Shown: positions 1 to 7,866 of the stretch, one piece after another
Position numbering within the stretch: the first letter of the stretch is position 1
Layout: each line of letters opens with the position of its first letter
From: Janthinobacterium sp.
Lineage (GTDB): Bacteria; Pseudomonadota; Gammaproteobacteria; Burkholderiales; Burkholderiaceae_D
Assembly (NCBI RefSeq): GCF_009923995.1
Contig: NZ_RFSK01000006.1
Span: 62,001-126,000 of the forward strand
Direction: 5' to 3'
DNA: 64,000 bases
Translations under genes and position numbers: made by a program
Notes under the pieces: model-generated
Databases searched by the model: none
What the model was told of the DNA's origin: nothing
What the model saw: only the letters and a program-made list of their open reading frames with translations

Positions 1-233
1 GACTCCAGGGTCGCCTTGTATTCGTAGCCCGGCTCGCGCAGGCGCGCGGACAGGTCGACCAGGCCGGGGGAAACCACCAGGCCGGCCGCGTCAAACGTGC
101 TGTCGGCGGTGAAACCGGCGGGGGCGCTGCCCACGGCCAGCACCTTGCCGTCGGCGATGAACAGGTCTTGCAAGCCATCGATGCCGTTGGCAGGGTCGAT
201 CAGGTGGCCGTTCTTGATATGTAGTGTCGTCAT
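1..233 (-). CDS. pyrC': Dihydroorotase-like protein PyrC' (partial, probably non-catalytic)
   Basis: The N-terminal 77 residues of a dihydroorotase-family protein lie here; the rest runs off the left edge. The start ATG is at 233, 23 bases after the pyrB stop, so it is the last gene of the pyr operon seen. The usual metal-binding motif D-x-H-x-H followed by LREPG reads here as VDLSARLREPG, so both histidines are replaced by Ser and Arg while the flanking motif and the EYKATLES segment are kept. Inactive dihydroorotase homologues of this kind are known in Pseudomonas, where they are structural partners of aspartate carbamoyltransferase; the same role is inferred here. A separate catalytic PyrC would be needed elsewhere in the genome. 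Confidence 0.85.
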   Translation of the reverse strand, partial: MTTLHIKNGHLIDPANGIDGLQDLFIADGKVLAVGSAPAGFTADSTFDAAGLVVSPGLVDLSARLREPGYEYKATLE

Positions 234-256
234 GCTTGCTTCTCGTCCTTGGGCCA

Positions 257-1222
257 TCAGCCCTGATTACCAGCCAAAATACTCATCACCGCCATGCGCA
301 CGGCGATACCGAACGTCACCTGCGGCAGGATCACCGCCTGCGGACCGTCGGCCACGGCCGAATCGATCTCCACGCCGCGGTTCATCGGACCCGGATGCAT
401 GACGATGGCGTCCGGCTTGGCCAGCGCCAGGCGTTCAGGCGTCAGCCCATAGCTCTTGAAGTACTCCTGCGCCGACGGCAGCAGCGCGCCGCTCATGCGT
501 TCATTTTGCAGGCGCAGCATGATGATCACGTCCACGCCTTTCAAGCCTTCATCCATGTTGGTGAAGGTGCGCACGCCCATCTGTTCCAGGCCGCCCGGCA
601 GCAGGGTGTGCGGGCCGATGGCGCGCACTTCCGGCACGCCCAGCGTAGTCAGCGCGTGGATATCGGAACGGGCCACGCGGCTGTGCAGGATGTCGCCCAC
701 GATGGCCACCGTCAGGTTGGTAAAATCCTTCTTGTAGTGGCGGATCGTGTACATGTCGAGCAAGCCCTGGGTTGGGTGCGCGTGGCGGCCGTCGCCGGCG
801 TTGACCACGTGGACATGCGGCTGCTTCGTGTCGATCAGGTGCTTGGCGATCAGGTAGGGGGCGCCCGACTGCGCATGGCGCACGACGAACATGTCGGCAT
901 GCATGGCCGACAGGTTGTCGATGGTGTCGAGCAGCGACTCGCCCTTGCTGGCCGACGATGCCTGGATATTCAGGTTGATGACGTCGGCCGACAAACGCTT
1001 CGAGGCGATCTCGAAGGTGGTGCGGGTGCGCGTGGAGTTTTCAAAGAACAGGTTGAAAACGCTCTTGCCGCGCATCAGCGGCACCTTCTTGACGTCGCGG
1101 TCGGAGATGCCGACGAACGAGGAAGCGGTGTCGAGGATGTGGTTGACGATAGACTTCGGCAAGCCTTCGATCGTCAGCAGATGTTGCAGTTCGCCGTGTT
1201 TATTCAGTTGCGGATTAAGCAT
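257..1222 (-). CDS. pyrB: Aspartate carbamoyltransferase catalytic chain
   Basis: This 321-residue protein condenses carbamoyl phosphate with L-aspartate, the committed step of pyrimidine synthesis in the cytoplasm. The carbamoyl-phosphate loop STRTRT is at residues 63-68, an HPTQGLLD motif lies near residue 150, and MHPGPMNRG near residue 275. The length is that of the family. The start overlaps the end of pyrR by 8 bases and pyrC' follows after 23 bases, so the genes are translationally linked. No pyrI regulatory chain is nearby, which fits the class of ATCases that assemble with a dihydroorotase homologue. Confidence 0.97.
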   Translation of the reverse strand: MLNPQLNKHGELQHLLTIEGLPKSIVNHILDTASSFVGISDRDVKKVPLMRGKSVFNLFFENSTRTRTTFEIASKRLSADVINLNIQASSASKGESLLDTIDNLSAMHADMFVVRHAQSGAPYLIAKHLIDTKQPHVHVVNAGDGRHAHPTQGLLDMYTIRHYKKDFTNLTVAIVGDILHSRVARSDIHALTTLGVPEVRAIGPHTLLPGGLEQMGVRTFTNMDEGLKGVDVIIMLRLQNERMSGALLPSAQEYFKSYGLTPERLALAKPDAIVMHPGPMNRGVEIDSAVADGPQAVILPQVTFGIAVRMAVMSILAGNQG

Positions 1223-1754
1223 GGTGGGTATCTATGGTAAGCGTGAATTTTCCGTCGTCGGCTTGCTTCAGGACCAGGGCCTGGCCAGGCGGCACGGCAG
1301 TGAAGGCTGCCACGAAATCGGCGGCTACCGGCAGCTGGCGCTCGCCGCGGTCGACCAGGGCGGCCAGCATGATCTTCGCCGGACGGCCATAGTCGAACAA
1401 TTCGTTGATGGCCGCGCGCGTGGTGCGGCCCGTGTACAGCACGTCGTCGACCAGCAGGATGGTGGCGCCGGCCACGTCGAAACTGATTTGCGTCGGCTTG
1501 ACGTCCGCATGCAGGCCTTTCTGGGCGAAGTCGTCGCGGTAGAACGAGACATCGAGCACGCCCAAGCGGTCGAGCAGGTTCAGGTCGCGCGCCAGGCGCT
1601 CGGCCAGCCAGGCACCGCCCGAATGGATGCCGACGATGGCCACGTTGGTGACGCCCGCCAGGCCGCTCCGCACTTGCTGCAGCAAGTCGGCGTACAGGGC
1701 CTCGGCGTCGAGTTGGGAAGGGTTCGTAGGGTGCGGCATAGAGTTCTTAATCAT
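1215..1754 (-). CDS. pyrR: Bifunctional pyr operon regulator / uracil phosphoribosyltransferase
   Basis: A PRTase-fold protein of 179 residues. The phosphoribosyl-pyrophosphate motif [13 protein letters not shown] is at about residues 100-112, and the segment AIVGIHSGG near residue 40 is typical of PyrR. In Firmicutes PyrR binds pyr mRNA; in betaproteobacteria the role is less certain and may be mainly uracil salvage to UMP. Two starts are possible: ATG at 1754 or the sixth codon, ATG at 1739 (MPHPT...). Neither has a strong ribosome binding site. It lies 24 bases after ruvX and overlaps pyrB. Confidence 0.93.
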   Translation of the reverse strand: MIKNSMPHPTNPSQLDAEALYADLLQQVRSGLAGVTNVAIVGIHSGGAWLAERLARDLNLLDRLGVLDVSFYRDDFAQKGLHADVKPTQISFDVAGATILLVDDVLYTGRTTRAAINELFDYGRPAKIMLAALVDRGERQLPVAADFVAAFTAVPPGQALVLKQADDGKFTLTIDTHHA

Positions 1755-1778
1755 TCAGGAATGCAGTCTAAGGTCAGA

Positions 1779-2177
1779 TTAATAATTCGCGTCGAAATAC
1801 TGCTGCAGGATGATGGCGGCGGCGCGATCATCGATGACTTCACCGCGCTTGGCGGCGATGACGGCCGAGGAATAGCGCTCGTCGACCAGTTCCACGGGCA
1901 GGTTGAAGCGACCGTGCACCTGGTTGGCGAAGCGCCGGCAGCGCGCGCTCATTTCGTGCTCCGTGCCATCCGGGTGGCTGGGCAAGCCCACCACGATGCG
2001 GCTGGCGCCCCACTCCTTGATCAGGCTGGCGATGGCGGCAAATTTTGGCTCGTTCGCCGTGGCCGTGATCACGCTGAGCGGCTTGGCCTGGCAAATCATG
2101 GTATTGCCGATGGCCACGCCGATGCGTTTCAGGCCAAAATCGAAGGCGAGGACGGTGTCGATGGCGTCACCGCTCAT
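1779..2177 (-). CDS. ruvX: Putative pre-16S rRNA nuclease / Holliday junction resolvase-like YqgF
   Basis: This 132-residue RNase H-fold protein belongs to the YqgF/RuvX family, involved in trimming the 5' end of 16S rRNA and proposed earlier as a Holliday junction resolvase. Visible motifs are the first acidic strand AFDFGLKRIGVAIG at residues 11-24, VVGLPSHPDG in the middle, and VDERYSS with its conserved Asp-Glu. It overlaps the end of yqgE by 4 bases (ATGA), the usual pairing in proteobacteria, and leads into pyrR. Confidence 0.95.
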   Translation of the reverse strand: MSGDAIDTVLAFDFGLKRIGVAIGNTMICQAKPLSVITATANEPKFAAIASLIKEWGASRIVVGLPSHPDGTEHEMSARCRRFANQVHGRFNLPVELVDERYSSAVIAAKRGEVIDDRAAAIILQQYFDANY

Positions 2178-2821
2178 GCGTGGCCAGCCTCGCTTGCCAG
2201 CATCAAGGGGTCGATGCCCAGCAACTTGATGGCCGCCACGTAGCGCTGCTCGATGGGGAAATCGAACAGGATGTCGGCCGAGGCGCCCACCGTCAGCCAG
2301 CCATTGCGGCCGATCTCGTCCTCCAGCTGGCCCGGGCTCCAGCCCGAGTAGCCGATGGAGACCAGCATGCGCTCGGGGCCATCGCCCTTGGCGACGGCTT
2401 CGAGCACGTCGATCGAGGTGGTAAACGCGATTTCATCCGTCACCGTCAGCGACGACGAATAGCGCGCGCCCGGCGTGTGCAGCACGAAGCCGCGGTCGTC
2501 CTGCACCGGGCCGCCAAACATGATCGGTTCATGGACGATGGGCGCATCGCTGCCGGCGGCCAGTTTCAGGTCGATGCGCTCGAACAGCACTTCCATCGTC
2601 ATGTCGGTGGGTTTGTTGATGACGACGCCCAGCACGCCGTTTTCATTGTGTTCGCATACGTAGACGACCGTGCCGCCGAAGATCGGGTCTTGCATGGCCG
2701 GCATCGCAATCAGGAAATGGTTGGCCAGATTCAGGGTGGAGGAACCAGTGGCAGCCGGCTCGCCGACGCCCTGCATCAAACGATGTCCTGGTAGAGTCTG
2801 GTCGATTTTACTCTTCTTCAT
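2174..2821 (-). CDS. yqgE: YqgE/AlgH family protein (DUF179)
   Basis: A 215-residue protein with the conserved YqgE/AlgH core from about residue 30 (NHFLIAMPAM, then GVVINKP). The molecular function of the family is unknown; AlgH was named for an effect on alginate regulation in Pseudomonas. The first 30 residues are longer than usual, so a start at Met16 is possible. The ATG at 2821 follows a purine-rich AGAGAGAG stretch, so it is kept. It is the first gene of the minus-strand run yqgE-ruvX-pyrR-pyrB-pyrC'. Confidence 0.93.
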   Translation of the reverse strand: MKKSKIDQTLPGHRLMQGVGEPAATGSSTLNLANHFLIAMPAMQDPIFGGTVVYVCEHNENGVLGVVINKPTDMTMEVLFERIDLKLAAGSDAPIVHEPIMFGGPVQDDRGFVLHTPGARYSSSLTVTDEIAFTTSIDVLEAVAKGDGPERMLVSIGYSGWSPGQLEDEIGRNGWLTVGASADILFDFPIEQRYVAAIKLLGIDPLMLASEAGHA

Positions 2822-3218
2822 ACGCGATGCTCTCTCTGTGGGCTTGCTGGCAAGTCTCGCTTACCCCGCTGTCGTACGTCTGGCACAGCCCGCCGCGAAT
2901 GTGGGGCGGCGTGCAGTCATGTTGCCAGACGCTATTCTTGTTATGTTATAAATTTATTTATACATTCGCTACCAAAAGTGCATCGCGCGTATTGCGGAAT
3001 ATCACACAACCGCAATTACAATCGCAATGACAGCCACATTTCGGAAACAATTGTAAAATCGATTGCAAAATCGCTGTCGCACATAAAACACTGCGCACAT
3101 ACCCGCTAGTTTACACTGAATTGCCGCCACAGCGACGCCAATGGCATGACGCGAGCGGCCATAAGGCCCACTCGACGGCAAAAAAACGCTTATCTTTGAC
3201 CCGGAACACGCGAAAATA
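2822..3218. other. Intergenic region between divergent yqgE and phrB
   Basis: About 400 bases without a gene. The right half, about 2930-3110, is clearly AT-richer than the surroundings and should hold the divergent promoters. A short direct repeat TGTAAAATCG / TGCAAAATCG lies at about 3052-3074. No hairpin, RNA gene or credible small ORF was recognised. Confidence 0.5.
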
Positions 3219-4682
3219 ATGACCCTCAAGACTTCCCTCGTATGGTTCCGGCGCGACCTGCGCGCCTTTGACCATGCTGCATTGCATCACGCCCTGCGCC
3301 AGAGCCAGGCCGTGCACTGCGTGTTTGTGTATGACACGGCCATCCTGGCGGCACTGCCGCGCCGCGACCGGCGCGTCGATTTCATCCATGCCAGCGTGGC
3401 CGAACTGGCGGCCGAATTGCGCGCACTTGGCGGCGACCTGATCGTGCTGCACGCCGATGCGGCCGAAGCGATTCCCCGTCTGGCCGCCGAATTGCAGGCC
3501 GATGCCGTCTTCGCCAACCACGACTACGAACCGCAAGCCATCGCCCGCGACGCCACGGTGGCGGCCGCGCTGACGCGCGACGCGCGCCTGTGGTTCAGCT
3601 TCAAGGACCAGGTGATCTTTGAAAAGGACGAAGTCCTCACCCTGTCGCAGAAACCCTATACCGTCTACACGCCGTACAAGAATGCGTGGCTGAAGAAAAT
3701 GCGCGCCGAACCTGGCTGCCTGGCCCCTTTCGACATCGAACCGCACGCAGCCCGCCTGGCGCCACCGCGCCACGGCGCGCCGGCGCCCTTGCCCTCCCTG
3801 GGAGAACTGGGTTTCGAGCCGAGCAACCTGGCCGAACTGGCGATTCCGACTGGCATGTCGGGCGCCAGCAAGCTGTTCGAGGATTTTTTGCCGCGCGCGG
3901 CACGCTATGACGTGGCACGCGACTTTCCCGCGCTGAAAGGGCCGTCCTATCTGTCCATGCATCTGCGCTTCGGCACTGTCTCGCTGCGCTACCTGGTGCG
4001 CACCATCGTCGACCTGATGGACCGGGGCGGCGGCGGCGACGGCGCGCCCGTGTGGCTGGCGGAACTGATCTGGCGCGACTTCTACGCCATGATCCTGTAC
4101 CAGAATCCGCACGTGGAAGGCGGCGCCTTCAAGCCCGCGTACGACGCCATCGCCTGGGAAACGGGGCCCGAGGCCGATGCCGCCTTTGCCGCCTGGTGCG
4201 AAGGCCGCACCGGCTATCCGCTGGTGGACGCGGCCATGGCGCAGCTGAACCAGACAGGCTACATGCACAACCGCCTGCGCATGGTCACGGCCTGTTTCCT
4301 GATCAAGGATCTGGGTATCGACTGGCGCCGCGGCGAGGCGTATTTCGCGCTGCACCTGAACGACTTCGACCTGGCCTCGAACAATGGCGGCTGGCAGTGG
4401 GCGTCGTCCTCGGGCTGCGATGCGCAGCCTTATTTCCGTATCTTCAATCCGATTACGCAATCGGAAAAATTCGATGCGGGCGGCCGCTTCATCCGCCGCT
4501 ACCTGCCGCAACTGAAGGCGCTGGGAGACAAGGAAATCCACGCCCCATGGCTGGTGCCACGCATGCTGCTCGAACAAAAAAACATCGTGCTGGGGCGCGA
4601 CTATCCGGAGCCGCTGGTGCAGCACGACGAGGCGCGCAAGGAAACCCTGGAGCGCTATGCCGTGGTAAAGGCCGTGGCGTAG
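3219..4682 (+). CDS. phrB: Deoxyribodipyrimidine photolyase
   Basis: A 487-residue class I CPD photolyase that repairs UV-induced cyclobutane pyrimidine dimers using light. The N-terminal Rossmann antenna domain begins with LVWFRRDLRAFDHAAL. The C-terminal FAD-binding domain has the signature NNGGWQWASSSGCDAQPYFRIFNP region near residues 388-410 and LIWRDFYAMIL near residue 285. Length and motif order fit a functional enzyme. It is a single gene facing the 3' end of chpA. No clear Shine-Dalgarno precedes the ATG. Confidence 0.97.
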   Translation: MTLKTSLVWFRRDLRAFDHAALHHALRQSQAVHCVFVYDTAILAALPRRDRRVDFIHASVAELAAELRALGGDLIVLHADAAEAIPRLAAELQADAVFANHDYEPQAIARDATVAAALTRDARLWFSFKDQVIFEKDEVLTLSQKPYTVYTPYKNAWLKKMRAEPGCLAPFDIEPHAARLAPPRHGAPAPLPSLGELGFEPSNLAELAIPTGMSGASKLFEDFLPRAARYDVARDFPALKGPSYLSMHLRFGTVSLRYLVRTIVDLMDRGGGGDGAPVWLAELIWRDFYAMILYQNPHVEGGAFKPAYDAIAWETGPEADAAFAAWCEGRTGYPLVDAAMAQLNQTGYMHNRLRMVTACFLIKDLGIDWRRGEAYFALHLNDFDLASNNGGWQWASSSGCDAQPYFRIFNPITQSEKFDAGGRFIRRYLPQLKALGDKEIHAPWLVPRMLLEQKNIVLGRDYPEPLVQHDEARKETLERYAVVKAVA

Positions 4683-4746
4683 GCCGGATCAGCGGGGCAC
4701 GCCCCGCATCAGCCGACGAAATTGCCGGCATGGCGGTGATGCCGGC

Positions 4747-7700
4747 TCACGCCACGCCGCCGCCCAGCAGGCGCGCCACTTCCGCCAGCAGTTCGTCCTC
4801 CTGGAACGGCTTGCCGAAGTACGCGTTCACCCCCAGTTCAAACGCATGCGTACGGTGCTTGTCGGCGCTGCGCGAAGTGATCATGATGACGGGAATGGCG
4901 CGCGTCTTGTCGTCGCTGCGCACATTGCGCGTCAGGTCAAAGCCATCCATGCGCGGCATTTCCACGTCGACCAGCAGCAGGGCAGGCATGGCCGGCGCCG
5001 CCAGCGCGTGCAGCTGTTCCAGCGCATCGACGCCGTCCTTTGCCAGCATGACCAAATAGCCTTCGCGCTCGAACAGCCGCTGCATCACGCGGCGCACGGT
5101 CAGGGAGTCATCGACCACCATCACGCAGGCGCGCGGCGCGGCAAGCGCGCTGGAAGCGGCGCGCTGGTCTCCGGACGCCACCACGTACTGCGGCAGCAAT
5201 TCGGGGTGATGCTCGAGGTGCTGCGCCAGCGCCACCGGGTTCAGGATCAGCACGATATCGCCCGTGCCCAGCACCGTGGCGCCGGCGATCCCCGGCATGC
5301 GCGCCAGCTGCGGCCCCACATGCTTGACCACCACCTCGCGGTTGCCCAGCACGTCGTCGACCTGCAGCGCCAGCCTGTCGTTGCCATTCCTGAGCAGCAG
5401 CACGGGTACGTAACGCTGCACGGCCGGCGCCGCCGGCGTCTCGCCCAGCATGGACGACAGGTGGTGCAGCGCCAGCGCATGGCCGTGCGACTCGATGCAG
5501 CCGGCCGCCTGCACCTGCTCCAGCTGTTCGCCCTTCAAATGCAGCACCTGCTCCACCAGCACCGATGGCAAGGCATAGGTTTTTCCGTGCGCCGCCAGCA
5601 GCACCACTTGCGTCACAGCCAGGGTCAGCGGCAGGTGTATCGTGAAGCGCAGACCTTGCCCCGCCTGCGTGGCTGTCTCGATGCGGCCGCCCAGGGCCAG
5701 CGCTTCGGAGCGCACGATGTCCATGCCCACGCCCCTTCCCGCCAGTTCCGTCAGGCTGTCGGCGGTGGAAAAACCGGGGGCGAAAATCAGCTCGGCCGCC
5801 TGCGCATCGCCCAGCTGGGCATCCGGCGCCACCAGGCCGGCGCTGAGCGCCTTGGCGCGGATGCGTTCCAGGTCCAGTCCCGCGCCATCGTCGGAAAAGG
5901 CGATCGCCACCTCGTTGCCCTGCTGGCTTACCTGCACCAGCAGCTCCCCCGTTTCGCTCTTGCCTGCGGCCAGGCGCGCGTCGCGCGGCTCGATGCCGTG
6001 GACGATGGCGTTGCGCAGCAGGTGTTCGAACGGCGCCGCCATGCGTTCGAGCACGCTACGGTCGATTTCCACGCCACCGCCGCGGATATCGAGGTTGACG
6101 CGCTTGTCGACTTCCTTGGCGCTTTGCCGCGCCACGCGGAACAGGCGCTCGGCGATGCTGGCAAACGGCACCATGCGGATCTGCATCAGGTCGCGCTGCA
6201 GATCGCGCGTCAGCCGTGCCTGCAGCACCAGGTCGTCCGTCACGGCATCGACGCTGTGGCTGAGATTTTCATGGAAAGACGCCACGTCGTTGACGCTTTC
6301 GGCCATCATCCGCGTCAGTTCCTGCAGGCGCGTAAAACGGTCGAATTCGAGCGGATCGAAATCGCGTTCGCTGCCGACGGCCATGCGCGAGGCGATCTGC
6401 GATTCGGCCTGTATTTCCACTTCGCGCAGCTGGCGCCGCAGGCGCTGCAGATTATCGGAAAATTCCGCCAGCGAAGCGCCCAGCACGCCGACCTCGTTTT
6501 CCATCTTCGAGCGCGTGATCGATACTTCGCCAGCCTGGTTCACCAGGCGGTCGAGGATATCGGCCCGCACGCGCACCAGGGCCGCCTTCGGCTCGGCGAC
6601 GGGCATGTCTTCCATGCCCGGCAAGGGCAGCAAGGGCTGCTGCAGCTGTTCGAACAGATGCAGCGCATGGTCGTAATGGGCCAGCAGTTCCTCGAAGGCT
6701 TGCGGCGTGGCGGTGCCGGCATGCAGCATGTTTTCGATATGCGTCTCGATTTCATGCGCGTGCTGGCCCAGGCGCATGGCGCCGGCCATGCGCGCGCTGC
6801 CCTTGACCGTGTGCAGGGTACGCAGCAGCATCTGCGCCTGGCCGCTGTCGTGCGGCTGCTGCTGCCAGCTGCGCAGTGCCTCGCCGATCTGCGGCAGCAG
6901 GTCGGCGCCCTCCTCCAGGAAGACGGACAGCAGGTCGAGGTCGAGTTCATCGCTGATGCCGGCGCTGGCGGCCAGCAGCGCAGCCGCATCGGCCGGCATG
7001 ATGGCGGGCACCAGCGCTTCCGGCAGCGCATGTTCCAGCGGCGGCGCGTGCTCGAAGCCGGCGTCGAACAGGTCGTCGCTGCTACCGAGGTCCGCTGCGG
7101 GTGTTTCGGCTGTCGCGGGGACATCCGCCTGCAGCGCGTCTGCGACGATGCTCGCATAGGTCGCCGCGAACAGGGTCTCGAGCTGCGGATCGGCGGGCCC
7201 GGCTGCCGCCCCGGCTGGCGTTTCGGCCGGCGATACCGCCTGCGCCGGCGTGCCGACGATGCTGGCGTAGGTGGCCGCAAACAGGGCGTCGAGCTGCTCT
7301 TCCCGGCTCTCGCCGGGCGGTGCCGTCAACGACCGCCACAGGGTATTGAGCGCCTCGATCATGTCCGGCTGCGCCGGCGCCAGGTCGCCCAGGGCAAACG
7401 CCTGCAGCATCTGCCCGATGCGCTGCGTGGCCTGCTCCAGCACGTCGTGCTGCGCATCGCGCAAGCCGGCCCGCGGCGGCACCACCGTTTCGATCGTCGT
7501 TTCCAGCGCATGCGCCAGGTCGCGCAGGGCCTGGAAGCCCACCGTGCCAGAAGTACCCGCCAGGGTATGCACGGCCTGCAGCGCTTCCCCGCTGACGGCG
7601 CGCTGCTCATGGCGCCACTCGCCGAAGTCGCGCGTCAGCACGCGCAGCAATTCATCCGTCTCGGCCAGGTAGATATTGTACAAAGGCAGGCTGATGCGCA

Positions 7701-7866
7701 ACTCGCCCACGTGCTTCAGGTGATCGTCGGGTGCCTCATGCGCGGCAGGCGCCGTGGCGGAAGGAAAGCCGATCACGTTGCCGCTGCCGGACAAGGACAC
7801 GGGCGCGGACGCCTTCGCTGCCGGCGGCTCGGCCGCGGCAGGACGCGGCTTGCGCAGCGAACGGCC
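4747..7866 (-). CDS. chpA: ChpA/PilL-type hybrid chemotaxis kinase, C-terminal part (after frameshift)
   Basis: This is the downstream two-thirds of a CheA-like hybrid kinase. In order it holds two Hpt domains with phospho-acceptor histidines (VHTLAGTSG near 7570; LHTVKGSARMAG near 6820), a CheA dimerisation segment (NQAGEVSITRSK), an ATPase domain (LLRNAIVHGIEPRDAR near 6000, DDGAGLDLERIR, GRGVGMDIVR), a CheW-like domain, and a receiver domain (VVDDSLTVRRVM, DVEMPRMDGFD, ending KPFQEDE). The frame stays open up to 7998, but sequence upstream of about 7866 matches the family only in the other frame. Deleting one C from the CCC run at 7865-7867 joins both parts into about 1,780 residues. Either the assembly has an error or this strain's kinase is broken. 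Confidence 0.9.
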   Translation of the reverse strand, partial: GRSLRKPRPAAAEPPAAKASAPVSLSGSGNVIGFPSATAPAAHEAPDDHLKHVGELRISLPLYNIYLAETDELLRVLTRDFGEWRHEQRAVSGEALQAVHTLAGTSGTVGFQALRDLAHALETTIETVVPPRAGLRDAQHDVLEQATQRIGQMLQAFALGDLAPAQPDMIEALNTLWRSLTAPPGESREEQLDALFAATYASIVGTPAQAVSPAETPAGAAAGPADPQLETLFAATYASIVADALQADVPATAETPAADLGSSDDLFDAGFEHAPPLEHALPEALVPAIMPADAAALLAASAGISDELDLDLLSVFLEEGADLLPQIGEALRSWQQQPHDSGQAQMLLRTLHTVKGSARMAGAMRLGQHAHEIETHIENMLHAGTATPQAFEELLAHYDHALHLFEQLQQPLLPLPGMEDMPVAEPKAALVRVRADILDRLVNQAGEVSITRSKMENEVGVLGASLAEFSDNLQRLRRQLREVEIQAESQIASRMAVGSERDFDPLEFDRFTRLQELTRMMAESVNDVASFHENLSHSVDAVTDDLVLQARLTRDLQRDLMQIRMVPFASIAERLFRVARQSAKEVDKRVNLDIRGGGVEIDRSVLERMAAPFEHLLRNAIVHGIEPRDARLAAGKSETGELLVQVSQQGNEVAIAFSDDGAGLDLERIRAKALSAGLVAPDAQLGDAQAAELIFAPGFSTADSLTELAGRGVGMDIVRSEALALGGRIETATQAGQGLRFTIHLPLTLAVTQVVLLAAHGKTYALPSVLVEQVLHLKGEQLEQVQAAGCIESHGHALALHHLSSMLGETPAAPAVQRYVPVLLLRNGNDRLALQVDDVLGNREVVVKHVGPQLARMPGIAGATVLGTGDIVLILNPVALAQHLEHHPELLPQYVVASGDQRAASSALAAPRACVMVVDDSLTVRRVMQRLFEREGYLVMLAKDGVDALEQLHALAAPAMPALLLVDVEMPRMDGFDLTRNVRSDDKTRAIPVIMITSRSADKHRTHAFELGVNAYFGKPFQEDELLAEVARLLGGGVA

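Noticed and set aside
224..1240. Long plus-strand frame opposite pyrB
   Set aside because: Composition is typical of an antisense shadow and PyrB motifs are unmistakable on the other strand.
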